Source of the DNA: Candidatus Gastranaerophilales bacterium
GTDB taxonomy: Bacteria; Cyanobacteriota; Vampirovibrionia; Gastranaerophilales; Gastranaerophilaceae
Assembly (NCBI GenBank): GCA_947624975.1
Contig: CANQMP010000016.1
Location: forward strand, 1-39,236
DNA length: 39,236 bases
Direction of reading: 5' to 3'
The position numbers and the translations under genes were made by a program. Shown in pieces: positions 8,375 through 16,116 of the stretch (the first letter of the stretch is position 1; every line of letters begins with the position of its first letter). Below the pieces are notes generated by a model that worked only from the letters and a program-made list of their open reading frames with translations, was not told the origin of the DNA and did no database searches.

Positions 8375-8380
8375 TTGTAT

Positions 8381-9088
8381 ATGAGTGAAAAACGTATCTT
8401 AATTGTCGATGATGATGATGAAATCAGAGAACTTTTGGAGTTTGATATTGCCCAGAGCGGTTATTTTGTTGATTCCGCACGTGACGGGCTTGAAGGTTTG
8501 AATAAAGCTTTAAACAATACTTACGACCTGATTTTGCTTGATGTTATGATGCCGAAAATGAACGGTTTTGACGTGTGCAAAAACATCCGTCAGGCAAAAC
8601 TTTCCATCCCGATTTTAATGCTTACCGCAAAAGGTACGATTGATGATAAGACGGAAGGTTTTGACTGCGGTGCTGACGATTATTTGGTTAAACCGTTTGA
8701 TGTGCAGGAAGTCCTTTTGAGGATAAGGGTTTTATTACGCAGAAATCAGGTTGAAGATAAGAATGCACTTTCCGATGAAGTCTTGAAAGCCGGAGATATT
8801 GAGATTTTCCCCGAAACTCTTGAAGCCGTTGTGGTTAATAAGAAAGTTAAATTAACTCCTACGGAATTTGAAATTCTGTACAGTTTAATGCAGCATATTA
8901 ATCAGGCTGTTACGCTTGCGACGCTTTTGGATGAGGTTTGGGGTTACGACAGTAACGAAGATGTCAGAATGCTCAGAGTTCATGTCGGCGGGTTAAGAAA
9001 TAAAATTGAACCTGATACAAAACATCCTAAATATTTACACACTGTGACAAATGTCGGGTATAAATTAACCCCTTTCGGAGAAATTTAA
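8381..9088 (+). CDS. OmpR/PhoB-family response regulator (RpaB-like)
   Basis: This is a two-component DNA-binding regulator. The receiver domain (residues 1-120 from M-S-E-K-R) has the acidic pocket I-V-D-D-D-D, the phosphoacceptor Asp54 in L-I-L-L-D-V-M-M-P, the Thr in L-T-A-K-G and the Lys in L-V-K-P-F-D. The C-terminal winged helix (about 138-233) has K-L-T-P-T-E-F-E-I-L and V-R-M-L-R-V-H-V-G-G-L-R-N-K-I. The domain style resembles cyanobacterial RpaB/RpaA. An in-frame TTG six bases upstream exists, but the ATG at 8381 is preferred from promoter geometry. The sensor kinase starts directly after the stop, so the two form a pair. Confidence 0.88.
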   Translation: MSEKRILIVDDDDEIRELLEFDIAQSGYFVDSARDGLEGLNKALNNTYDLILLDVMMPKMNGFDVCKNIRQAKLSIPILMLTAKGTIDDKTEGFDCGADDYLVKPFDVQEVLLRIRVLLRRNQVEDKNALSDEVLKAGDIEIFPETLEAVVVNKKVKLTPTEFEILYSLMQHINQAVTLATLLDEVWGYDSNEDVRMLRVHVGGLRNKIEPDTKHPKYLHTVTNVGYKLTPFGEI

Positions 9089-10762
9089 ATGTTCGGTAAG
9101 CATTTGAAAATCGTTGAACAAATCGCAATAGTCTTTGTTTTTGCCGTGGTTGTTCCCATGACAATTAGCGGTTTGATAATTAACAACGTTAATCAGCATT
9201 CAATGAGAAATCAGCTCAGAGAATCCGCCGTATTAATTGCAAATATGGTTTCCGATGAGATCGATTTCTTTAATCTTACCGTGAAAAACAGCCTTGAACA
9301 GGTCGCCTTTACCCTGAAATATTTTCCGTCAAATGATGCAAAAAAGGCTTATTTAATGTCGGTTTCGGCAAAATATCCCGACTGCGAAAGCATGGAAATC
9401 GCACGTAATTCGGATGAATTAAATTCCATACGGAACAGAAACAAAGAAAATAAAAAAGCTACGATTTATGTTGAAATTCCCGAGGGTTATCTTGTTGCAA
9501 CGTACAAGCTGGATGCCGTTAAGGAAGAACTTTTTCGTTCTTTGAAAGATGATAAAAGACAAATTTACGTTCTTTCGGATGAAGGAGATTTAATTGCCGA
9601 ACATAACCTCACAAACGAAGATTTTCACAAAACAATTTCACTTTTGCCAACCAGGTTAAAGAAAAATTCTCCCGTGATTTTTGGCGATGTAAAAAACACT
9701 CCGCTTGTTTACGTTTCAAAAGAAGAACCCAAAATTACAATAGTTGTTAACACGACCGAAAAAGTCACGCAAAGAGCCATTAACGACAACAGTTTGAAAA
9801 TAATTCTTTCTTGTCTGTTTGCGACTCTGGCGATTATTTTTGTTGTCGGACTTTACACGTATTACCTTTATATCAACATAAGACAGCTTTTCAAAGGTAT
9901 TATTGCGATTTCAAAAGGTAATTACGAGCGTCAGATAAGACTTTTGACAACGGCGTTTACGCCGCATGAAATTATATTTCTTGCTTTTGAATTTAACCGT
10001 ATGGCAACGGAAATTCACAAATCTTATATTCAGCTTAAAAAGAATAACAAAGAACTGAAACAGCTTAACGAGTTTCGTTCAAACCTTATTGATACGGTAA
10101 GTCACGAACTTCGCACACCGCTCACGAGTATTCAGGGTTATACTTCACGTCTTATGAGGCAGGATATTGTCATTGATGAAGAAACCAGACAAAAGTCTTT
10201 GCGTGTGATTAAAGACCAGTCGGAAAGGCTCAAAAGGCTTATCGAGGACTTGCTGACTATTCCCGATATTGAGGGAATGCGTTTGAGAGTTACCGATGAA
10301 CAGGTTTATCTGCCCGAAGTCCTTGAAGAATCAAAAGTTCTGATTAAAAATAAATCAGGCAGAGAGATTATATTCAACCTGAATGAAGATTTTCCGCTTG
10401 TTCTCGGTGATAAAGACAGGCTTATACAGGTTTTCGTAAACTTGCTTGAAAATGCCGCAAAGTATTCCAAAGACGACTCGAAAATTGTTGTCGACGGTGC
10501 CGTTGTCGGGAATAAGGTTAAAATGTTTGTCCAAAACGATAGTGATGTAATTCCGCAGAAAAAATTGAACATGCTCTTTGAAAAATTTATCCGTCTTGAT
10601 GACAATACCACAAGAACTACACGGGGAACGGGTTTGGGACTGTTTATTGTTAAAGGCTTAATTGAAGCCATGAACGGACAAATTGAACTCCACAGCGATG
10701 AAAAATGCGGTTTTTGCGTGGAAATAACTTTGAATAGGGCGGACAATGAAACGGGCAATTAA
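9089..10762 (+). CDS. Membrane sensor histidine kinase paired with the upstream regulator
   Basis: The 557-residue kinase has two membrane helices (about 11-33 and 238-262) around a roughly 200-residue extracytoplasmic sensor, a HAMP-like linker (about 262-315), a HisKA domain with phosphoacceptor His339 in D-T-V-S-H-E-L-R-T-P-L, and an HATPase domain. The N box is N-L-L-E-N-A-A-K-Y-S (451-460) and the G2 box G-T-G-L-G-L-F (513-519). The G1 position reads V-Q-N-D-S-D-V-I-P instead of the usual D-x-G-x-G, so the nucleotide-contacting Asp is Asn and both glycines are missing. A GGAG box within the end of the regulator gene precedes the ATG. It overlaps tadA by 17 bp. Confidence 0.9.
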   Translation: MFGKHLKIVEQIAIVFVFAVVVPMTISGLIINNVNQHSMRNQLRESAVLIANMVSDEIDFFNLTVKNSLEQVAFTLKYFPSNDAKKAYLMSVSAKYPDCESMEIARNSDELNSIRNRNKENKKATIYVEIPEGYLVATYKLDAVKEELFRSLKDDKRQIYVLSDEGDLIAEHNLTNEDFHKTISLLPTRLKKNSPVIFGDVKNTPLVYVSKEEPKITIVVNTTEKVTQRAINDNSLKIILSCLFATLAIIFVVGLYTYYLYINIRQLFKGIIAISKGNYERQIRLLTTAFTPHEIIFLAFEFNRMATEIHKSYIQLKKNNKELKQLNEFRSNLIDTVSHELRTPLTSIQGYTSRLMRQDIVIDEETRQKSLRVIKDQSERLKRLIEDLLTIPDIEGMRLRVTDEQVYLPEVLEESKVLIKNKSGREIIFNLNEDFPLVLGDKDRLIQVFVNLLENAAKYSKDDSKIVVDGAVVGNKVKMFVQNDSDVIPQKKLNMLFEKFIRLDDNTTRTTRGTGLGLFIVKGLIEAMNGQIELHSDEKCGFCVEITLNRADNETGN

Positions 10763-11171
10763 TTATGCAAAATCTTCAAACGGTGAAATTCCCGTCGGTG
10801 CGGTTATTGTAATGGACGGCGAAGTTATTGCGGGCAGTTGCAATAAAAAAGAGGCATTAAACGATGTGACAGCTCATGCCGAAATTTTGGCAATTCGTGA
10901 GGCTTCCGAAAAACTGGGATGTTGGCGGCTTGACGGGTGCGAAATGTATGTCACTCTTGAACCCTGTCCGATGTGTGCGTGGGCTATCGTCAATTCAAGG
11001 TTAAAAGCGGTTTATTTCGGGTCTTATGATTCCAATTACGGTGCTTTTGGCTCTGTAATTGATGTCAGAAAACTTGCCAATTCAAAACTCAAAGTTTACG
11101 GCGGAATTATGGAAGAAGAATGCGATGAAATACTTAGTCAATATTTTTTGCGGTTAAGAAATAAATATTAG
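10746..11171 (+). CDS. tadA: tRNA-specific adenosine deaminase TadA
   Basis: TadA converts the wobble adenosine A34 of tRNA-Arg(ACG) to inosine. The 141-residue product has E-I-P-V-G-A-V-I-V, the zinc and proton-shuttle motif T-A-H-A-E-I-L-A-I-R-E-A, and the second zinc motif T-L-E-P-C-P-M-C-A-W-A-I, all as in bacterial TadA. D-S-N-Y-G-A-F-G-S after the catalytic core also fits. Its start lies inside the kinase gene in another frame, implying co-transcription with that pair. The stop overlaps that of the convergent pilin-like gene. Confidence 0.93.
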   Translation: MKRAINYAKSSNGEIPVGAVIVMDGEVIAGSCNKKEALNDVTAHAEILAIREASEKLGCWRLDGCEMYVTLEPCPMCAWAIVNSRLKAVYFGSYDSNYGAFGSVIDVRKLANSKLKVYGGIMEEECDEILSQYFLRLRNKY

Positions 11172-11955
11172 TTTTCTTCCAAAAATTCTTGATTCCAAGG
11201 ATAATCGTCTTTAATTTTCCATCCATCCCTTTGAATTAGTGCAGAACAAGCGTGTCTTCTGTTTTTTGATGACTTTTTAGGATTATCGGTGTTTCCATAT
11301 TTACATTCTTCCAATAACTTTTCACGGGAATAATTTTTATATTTAGCAAAACCGACGTATAATGACCTATTAAGAATGAATAAAAACGAATTTTGTCCGT
11401 CATATTCATCAAATTTACACATTTTATTCGGATTTACGCAATAAAATATATGCAGCAAATTACCAGAGACATAACCTGAAAATACAGAACCGTCAGCCAT
11501 TTTTACGGCAAAACAAGAATAATTACCATTTCCGCAAATTTGTTCATCCGTATCAACTGATAAAGTTTTAATGTATAATCCGATAGTATCTTTAAACCAT
11601 TTTATTGAATCTTCTGCAGGTATTTTACCACTACCTAAGGGTACTATATTTTGACCGAGCATATTTTCATCTGTTTGATATCTCAAAATAGCTTGTGACA
11701 TAATTGAATAAAATCGCGCAAGATGAGTTTCAACATTTTTTTTCTGATATTTTTGTATGAGTGTTGGCATCGTCATTGCTGCTACAACACCGATTATGCC
11801 CAAAGTGATTAAAACTTCCGCTAAAGTGAAAGCTCGTTTTTTTGAGGTAACTGGTTTGGAACACCCGTAAGAAATTTTTCCGAATAGCCTAAAAAGCCCT
11901 AAATGACAACCTTTCTTGGGGGGGGGGCTATGTGTGAAGTTTTATTAAAATCCAT
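11168..11955 (-). CDS. Prepilin-like protein interrupted by frameshift at a poly-C tract (candidate phase-variable gene)
   Basis: The sequence from 11846 down to 11168 encodes S-K-K-R-A|F-T-L-A-E-V-L-I-T-L-G-I-I-G-V-V-A-A-M, a class III prepilin N-terminus with Glu5, followed by a polar secreted domain ending near residues ...E-E-N. No ATG, GTG or TTG lies in this frame upstream of the hydrophobic core. The only well-placed start is ATG 11955-11953, with GGAGG at 11961-11965. From it the reading frame (M-D-F-N-K-T-S-H-I-A-P-P-P) enters a run of ten C (minus strand, 11918-11927) and then stops after about 18 codons. One extra C (11) or two fewer (8) would join the leader to the pilin frame with no stop. 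Either the gene is in an OFF phase, or the homopolymer was miscounted in assembly. Confidence 0.7.
11918..11927. repeat. Homopolymer of ten G (ten C in the coding strand)
   Basis: Ten consecutive G on the plus strand lie within the leader codons of the minus-strand prepilin-like gene. It is by far the longest G or C run in the window, in a region otherwise rich in A and T. Slipped-strand mispairing in such runs is the classic basis of phase variation. Confidence 0.85.
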
Positions 11956-11986
11956 AAATACCTCCAAATTCTCTTTTAACATTCCT

Positions 11987-12015
11987 ATTATTTACTATTT
12001 TTTTAATTTTGTCAA
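11987..12015 (-). promoter_or_regulatory. Promoter of the poly-C prepilin-like gene
   Basis: On the minus strand TTGACA (12015-12010) is followed by a 17-bp spacer and AATAAT (11992-11987). The RBS GGAGG is about 20 bp further on. The box is embedded in TTGACAAAATTAA, which is also found in front of the prepilin-like gene that ends at 12822. Confidence 0.6.
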
Positions 12016-12087
12016 GATGAAATTTATATTAAATCCAAACTAATTTTATACTTTTTTTTGGCAAAGATTTGTGCTAATCTTTTAACT

Positions 12088-12825
12088 ATGATAAGCAAAA
12101 TTGAGATCGACAAGCTGGCTGAAACCTATGAAACCGCCGATTTTATAAAAGATGACCCCGTGCAGTTTCCGCACAGGTTTAAAGCAAAAAAAGATATCGA
12201 AATTGCAGGTTTTATAGCATCTTTGCTCGCCTACGGTAATCGGAAAGTCTTTATCAGAAAACTCGATGAGCTTTTTAATATAGCTCAAAACGAACCTCTG
12301 AATTTTATTTTAAACTTTGAACCGAAAGTTTTGGGAAATTTTAACTATCGTTTCGGGAAGACCGAAGATTTTGCGGAAATTTTTCGCGTAATGCAGGGTT
12401 TATATAAAAATGACGGAGGTTTGGAAGAACTTTTTAAATACGGGCATGAAAATTGCGAAAACATGTTTATCCCCGTCACGGATTATTTTTATTCAAGGTT
12501 TAGCGAAAACGTCGGTCAGGGTGCATATTTTATGATACCTGACCCCAAAAAAGGCGGTGCGATGAAACGCATGTGTATGTTTCTGCGGTGGATGGTCAGA
12601 AAAAGTTCGGTCGATTTAGGCGTTTGGGATTTTATGAAACCGTCGGAACTTCTTATTCCGCTTGATGTTCATGTCGCAAGACTGTCAAGGGAAACGGGAT
12701 TATTAACAAGAAATTCAAACGATTTTAAAGCCGTGCTTGAAATAACCGAAAACCTGCGAAAATTTGACCCTAACGACCCCGTCAAATACGATTTCGCCCT
12801 TTTCGGCTACGGAGTTAATCATTAA
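12088..12825 (+). CDS. TIGR02757-family (DUF2400) protein
   Basis: The 245-residue product matches the conserved but functionally unassigned TIGR02757 family found in Bacteroidetes, spirochaetes and others. Visible landmarks are D-P-V-Q-F-P-H-R-F near residue 21, D-I-E-I-A-G-F-I-A-S-L-L-A-Y-G-N-R-K, the M-K-R-M-C-M-F-L-R-W-M-V-R-K block, P-L-D-V-H-V-A-R-L-S-R and the C-terminal D-P-V-K-Y-D-F-A-L-F-G-Y-G-V. The helix-rich pattern with a late conserved Asp and the F-x-L-F-G-x-G end recalls HhH-GPD DNA glycosylase-like folds, but the enzymatic role is not known to me. The ATG at 12088 is chosen; an in-frame TTG at 12058 lies too close to a run of T. Its stop overlaps that of the next, convergent gene. 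Confidence 0.8.
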   Translation: MISKIEIDKLAETYETADFIKDDPVQFPHRFKAKKDIEIAGFIASLLAYGNRKVFIRKLDELFNIAQNEPLNFILNFEPKVLGNFNYRFGKTEDFAEIFRVMQGLYKNDGGLEELFKYGHENCENMFIPVTDYFYSRFSENVGQGAYFMIPDPKKGGAMKRMCMFLRWMVRKSSVDLGVWDFMKPSELLIPLDVHVARLSRETGLLTRNSNDFKAVLEITENLRKFDPNDPVKYDFALFGYGVNH

Positions 12826-13496
12826 AGTTTATACGGATAATCATCCTTGAATTCAAAATTATCGTAAAAAAGAAGTAACGCACAGTAATATCCAGAATTT
12901 TTGCACGCTTTCAAAGCAGTCTCTCGGGTTTTATATGTTTCCGTACCTAAAGCACAAAAATGTTTGCCTTCCCCGCAATGACCTTTAGCCATGTCGTTAC
13001 TTATGCACAAAGTAAATCCAAAATCATCATATCCTACGGAATTTGGTTTTTTATCACCGTTTATGTCAACATAAATATCAACACAGGAACCATTATGCAA
13101 TATTAACTTTGTTCCGTCGGCTAAATAAGCAGCAAGTTCAAAATCAGCAGCCGACTTTGCTTTTTGTATAGAATTATATTTAATATATGGTGCGAGATAT
13201 TGTGTAAAAAATTTTTCTGACAAATCGGCATTAGCAAGTATATCAGTCTTCCCATCATCATTAAAAACTTCGCTTGATTTATTCCAATATTCAACACTGC
13301 CGTTATCAATTTCGGATAATTTAATTACTTGCTGCATCATGCTATAGAATTTTTTCAACCTTGTTGAAGCTTCTTTTTTCTTATAATTTTGCACAAGTGT
13401 CGGGATAGTCAAAGCCGCAACAACGCCGATAATTGCGAGTGTGATTAAAACTTCTGCAAGAGTGAAAGCAAATTTTTTAGATTTAATATTATTCAT
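12822..13496 (-). CDS. Prepilin-type N-methylation (pilin-like) protein
   Basis: The 224-residue product starts M-N-N-I-K-S-K-K-F-A|F-T-L-A-E-V-L-I-T-L-A-I-I-G-V-V-A-A-L, a prepilin peptidase site with Ala before the cleavage and Glu at +5, then the helical Y-K-K-K-E-A-S-T-R-L-K-K-F-Y-S-M-M-Q-Q. The C-terminal part has D-I-N-G-D-K-K-P-N-S-V-G-Y-D-D-F-G-F and several cysteines, matching the expected exported domain of this family. It is processed at the membrane and probably assembled or secreted through a type IV pilus-like machine encoded elsewhere. The DNG-D-x-x-P-N segment is comparable to the window's first, partial gene. It is intact, unlike its relative at 11168-11955. Confidence 0.82.
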   Translation of the reverse strand: MNNIKSKKFAFTLAEVLITLAIIGVVAALTIPTLVQNYKKKEASTRLKKFYSMMQQVIKLSEIDNGSVEYWNKSSEVFNDDGKTDILANADLSEKFFTQYLAPYIKYNSIQKAKSAADFELAAYLADGTKLILHNGSCVDIYVDINGDKKPNSVGYDDFGFTLCISNDMAKGHCGEGKHFCALGTETYKTRETALKACKNSGYYCALLLFYDNFEFKDDYPYKL

Positions 13497-13534
13497 ACTC
13501 TATAATTTCTCCAAAACTTAACTACAACATTAAT

Positions 13535-13563
13535 ATATTATACTGGTAAGTTAATTTTGTCAA
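13535..13563 (-). promoter_or_regulatory. Promoter of pilin-like gene
   Basis: On the minus strand TTGACA (13563-13558) lies 17 bp from TAATAT (13540-13535); the overlapping TATAAT at 13542-13537 has a 15-bp spacer. TTGACAAAATTAA is shared with the prepilin-like gene starting at 11955. Confidence 0.65.
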
Positions 13564-13622
13564 GTATCTAACCTACAGATGTATTTATTGTGTTTGCTAA
13601 AATTGTTAAGATAGGAGTTGAT

Positions 13623-13934
13623 ATGAATAAAAAAGAGCTTTTGGGTAAAAGATTTCGAGAAATAAGAAAAAGTTTCGGCTATACGCAGGAAAAAATTGCG
13701 GAAATCGCAGGAATTGAGCCGCAGTCAATAAGTAAAATCGAGTCAGGAAAAAACTTTCCGCTATTGAGTAATCTAGAAAAAATTGCAGATAGCCTCAATA
13801 TCGGACTTGAAGAATTTTTTAACTACGAGCATAAAAAAGATTTTTCGGAACACGATTTGATAAAAATATACAAAAATCTGCCTCCCGAAAACAAAGAAAA
13901 ACTTATCAGAATTGCTCATATTTTGGAGTTATAA
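13623..13934 (+). CDS. XRE-family (HTH_3) transcriptional regulator
   Basis: The 103-residue product has an N-terminal helix-turn-helix: L-G-K-R-F-R-E-I-R-K, Y-T-Q-E-K-I-A-E-I-A-G-I-E-P-Q-S-I-S-K-I-E-S-G-K-N-F-P, L-E-K-I-A-D-S-L-N-I. It is followed by F-F-N-Y-E and a short helical tail (about 75-103) that may mediate dimer formation. AGGAG at 13613-13617 sits 5 nt before ATG 13623 and selects this start over an in-frame GTG at 13590. It is divergent from the pilin-like gene, so it may act on the intergenic region 13497-13622, but no clear operator was found there. The target is unknown. Confidence 0.85.
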   Translation: MNKKELLGKRFREIRKSFGYTQEKIAEIAGIEPQSISKIESGKNFPLLSNLEKIADSLNIGLEEFFNYEHKKDFSEHDLIKIYKNLPPENKEKLIRIAHILEL

Positions 13935-13940
13935 GGTTGA

Positions 13941-14816
13941 TTAGTTCTCGCCCAAGTTAAGCTGTGAGAATTGAACGATTTTGTTCTTACCCCGTTTTTT
14001 AGCATTATAGAGAGCATGCTCAGCGTAACGAATTATTGTGTTTGCATCTTCTTCCGTATCTTCTATGCAGGGATAAGTTGAAATTCCGCCCGAAATAGTA
14101 ATCGGATGTCTTTCTTCTTCGCCTGCGGGAATAAATTCCATCTTTTCGATATCACGTCTGAATCTTTCCGCAAACAAAAATGCGTTTTCTTCCGAAGTGT
14201 TAGGCAGAATAAGTAAAAATTCCTCATCCCCGTAACGTGTCAGGATATCTTCTTTACGGATTAACTGTTTTAACTTATCGGCGATAGAACGAAGAAGAAC
14301 ATCACCCCATTCGTAACCGTAAATGTCGTTTACGACTTTGAAAAAGTCCAAATCAAACAACAGGCATGAAAGTTTATTTCCGTATCTTCTTGCACGTGAA
14401 ATTTCCTGTTCAAGGCGTTCCTGCAAGTATTTTCTGTTATGAAGTCCCGTCAGCTCATCTGTTGTCGACACAAGTTTGAGCTTATCTCTCAACTCTTTAT
14501 ATTTTAAAAGTGCGTTAGCCCTGATAACAAGTTCCAGATTATCAACGGGAGTTTTGATAAAATCAAAAATCACTGCTCTGACGGTGGAATTTTTAAAGTC
14601 CTCTCCGATAAAAAGTGTCGGTGACTTGAATTTTGTAGTCATTAAAACATCGTTAAGATTAGGAACACTTTCAACAACAACAAGACCCGCATTCAAAGTT
14701 TCGTAATCTCTAATGTTTTCGGCATTTTCAATTCTTACGTTGGCATCTTCGATTTGCGACAATACATCCGCCAATTTAGATTCGTTTTTGTCCGTATAAA
14801 CTACAATATTCTTCAT
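13941..14816 (-). CDS. GGDEF-domain protein with REC-like N-terminus, motif GDEEF
   Basis: The 291-residue product has a receiver-like alpha/beta domain (1-110) with I-V-V-Y-T-D-K but no clear phosphoacceptor context, then a coiled linker and a GGDEF domain (about 115-285). Landmarks are D-E-L-T-G-L-H-N-R-K-Y, L-L-F-D-L-D-F-F-K, and an inhibitory-site RxxD (R187-K-E-D190) five residues before the signature. The signature is G-D-E-E-F (196-200) rather than GGDEF/GGEEF, so the second glycine is an Asp. Diguanylate cyclase activity is therefore doubtful; a c-di-GMP receptor through the I-site is an alternative. GAGGG 7 nt before the ATG supports the start. It converges with the XRE regulator. 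Confidence 0.82.
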   Translation of the reverse strand: MKNIVVYTDKNESKLADVLSQIEDANVRIENAENIRDYETLNAGLVVVESVPNLNDVLMTTKFKSPTLFIGEDFKNSTVRAVIFDFIKTPVDNLELVIRANALLKYKELRDKLKLVSTTDELTGLHNRKYLQERLEQEISRARRYGNKLSCLLFDLDFFKVVNDIYGYEWGDVLLRSIADKLKQLIRKEDILTRYGDEEFLLILPNTSEENAFLFAERFRRDIEKMEFIPAGEEERHPITISGGISTYPCIEDTEEDANTIIRYAEHALYNAKKRGKNKIVQFSQLNLGEN

Positions 14817-14849
14817 AAGCTAACCCTCTGTTAAAACTACTCTTTGTAC

Positions 14850-14878
14850 AGTTTAGCATATTGAGCTTTACAAATCAA
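14850..14878 (-). promoter_or_regulatory. Promoter of the GGDEF gene
   Basis: On the minus strand TTGATT (14878-14873), 17-bp spacer, TAAACT (14855-14850). It lies about 33 bp upstream of the ATG, with the GAGGG ribosome site between. Confidence 0.5.
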
Positions 14879-14900
14879 GCACTAAATAAAAATTAATAAA

Positions 14901-14929
14901 TTGCAGGAGAAAACTTTTGATGTTAAAAT
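14901..14929 (+). promoter_or_regulatory. Promoter of rimI-bioY, leaderless geometry
   Basis: TTGCAG (14901-14906), 17-bp spacer, TAAAAT (14924-14929), six bases, then ATG 14936. No Shine-Dalgarno sequence lies within reach of the start. Confidence 0.6.
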
Positions 14930-14935
14930 CAAATT

Positions 14936-15457
14936 ATGTTATCCGTGAAGATAAAACCCATGACAAAAGATGATGTTCAAAAAGTGATAGAGATTGAAAA
15001 ATCAGCTTACGGCGAACATCATTGGTCTTATGATTCTTTTATGTCAGAGCTTTCAAACGATTTGGCAAAATATTTTTGTGCTTACGGCGAAAACGATGAA
15101 CTTATTGCCTATTGCGGAAGCTGGCATATTTTGGAGGAAGCTCATATCACAACACTTGCCGTGTTGCCCGAATACAGAAGAAATCATGCCGGCGAACTTC
15201 TTCTTAAAACCATTATTGATGAATGTTACAAAAATATGGTGAAATTTATTACGCTTGAAGTCAGGGTCAGTAATGTTGCCGCAATTTCGCTTTATGAAAA
15301 ATACGGGTTCAAATCTCTCGGTACAAGAAAGGGTTACTATCAGGATAACAACGAAGACGCACTGATTATGTGGACTGAGAACATATTTTACCAAAAATTT
15401 AAAAACAGATACGAAAAAAATATATTGGAATTGACGGAGAAAATTAATATTTTATGA
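14936..15457 (+). CDS. rimI: Ribosomal protein S18-alanine N-acetyltransferase RimI (GNAT family)
   Basis: RimI acetylates the N-terminal alanine of ribosomal protein S18. The 173-residue product has the GNAT core: W-S-Y-D-S-F, E-E-A-H-I-T-T-L-A-V-L-P-E-Y-R-R-N-H-A-G-E-L-L-L (acetyl-CoA loop), and the RimI hallmark L-E-V-R-V-S-N-x-A-A-I-S-L-Y-E-K-Y-G-F, ending R-K-G-Y-Y-Q-D-N-N-E-D-A-L-I-M. The loop Q/R-x-x-G-x-G/A has His at the first Gly position (R-R-N-H-A-G), a mild oddity. Some 25 residues extend past the usual RimI end. It overlaps bioY by 4 bp (ATGA). Confidence 0.88.
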   Translation: MLSVKIKPMTKDDVQKVIEIEKSAYGEHHWSYDSFMSELSNDLAKYFCAYGENDELIAYCGSWHILEEAHITTLAVLPEYRRNHAGELLLKTIIDECYKNMVKFITLEVRVSNVAAISLYEKYGFKSLGTRKGYYQDNNEDALIMWTENIFYQKFKNRYEKNILELTEKINIL

Positions 15458-16101
15458 CGGAAGAAACTAAATTAGTAAAAAGACATATTGAAGGCATAAG
15501 ATTTTCACTGGGAACTTTGTTACTTGTGATATGCTGTACGTTTTTGATAGTTTTTGCAACGTTTATTCAGTTGAATATAACGCATTTGATTATACCTTCG
15601 GGAGTTTTTCACGGAGATGCTTTGACGGTAAAAGATTTTTTACATACGTATAAATTAATTCCGCAAATCCCTGTAGTAATGTTTGTCGGTGCGTTTTTGG
15701 GGAGAAAATACGGAATTATAAGCGTTATTTTATATATTCTTTTGGGTTTGTTTGTAATCCCTGTTTTTGCATTGGGCGGAGGGATTAAGTACATATTTGA
15801 GTATGGTTTCGGGTATATTTTAGCCTTTATTCCCGCAGTATTTTTTGCAAGTTCCATATTAAAAAGCGGGTTTACAATAAGAAATATGCTCCATGCCGTT
15901 TTGGTCGGAGTTTTAACAATTCACCTTATAGGCGTTCTTTACATGCTGTTTATTGCGGTGTTAAAGCACGAAAGTCAAGCATTTATGACAAGCTGGATAG
16001 TATATCAAAGCGGAGTGAAAATCGTTTATGACTTTATTTTCAGTTTCGCTGCGGTTTTTGTTGCAAAGTACGCAAAGATTATTCTGTGGTTTTTTATGTA
16101 A
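15454..16101 (+). CDS. bioY: BioY-family biotin transporter (ECF S component)
   Basis: BioY binds biotin at the membrane and works alone or with an ECF energy-coupling module. The 215-residue product has about six hydrophobic segments and the BioY-type core P-Q-I-P-V-V-M-F-V-G-A-F-L-G-R-K-Y-G, L-Y-I-L-L-G-L-F-V-I-P-V-F-A-L-G-G-G and Y-G-F-G-Y-I-L-A-F-I-P-A. It is somewhat longer than many BioY proteins because of the N-terminal 20 residues and the loop near 50-70. The ATGA overlap with rimI implies coupled translation. No ecfA, ecfT or biotin synthesis gene is nearby. Confidence 0.82.
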   Translation: MTEETKLVKRHIEGIRFSLGTLLLVICCTFLIVFATFIQLNITHLIIPSGVFHGDALTVKDFLHTYKLIPQIPVVMFVGAFLGRKYGIISVILYILLGLFVIPVFALGGGIKYIFEYGFGYILAFIPAVFFASSILKSGFTIRNMLHAVLVGVLTIHLIGVLYMLFIAVLKHESQAFMTSWIVYQSGVKIVYDFIFSFAAVFVAKYAKIILWFFM

Positions 16102-16116
16102 AAAATCCGAGCGAGT

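Noticed and set aside
10306-10758. 150-residue minus-strand ORF inside the histidine kinase gene
   Set aside because: It is antisense to the conserved HATPase domain; composition is that of a shadow frame.
11168-11803. Internal TTG (11803) as true start of the first pilin-like gene
   Set aside because: It would remove the prepilin cleavage motif and half of the hydrophobic helix and has no Shine-Dalgarno sequence.
14881-14935. Biotin-linked riboswitch or BirA operator before rimI-bioY
   Set aside because: The promoter leads directly to the rimI ATG and leaves no leader; no TTGTAAAC-type BirA palindrome is present.
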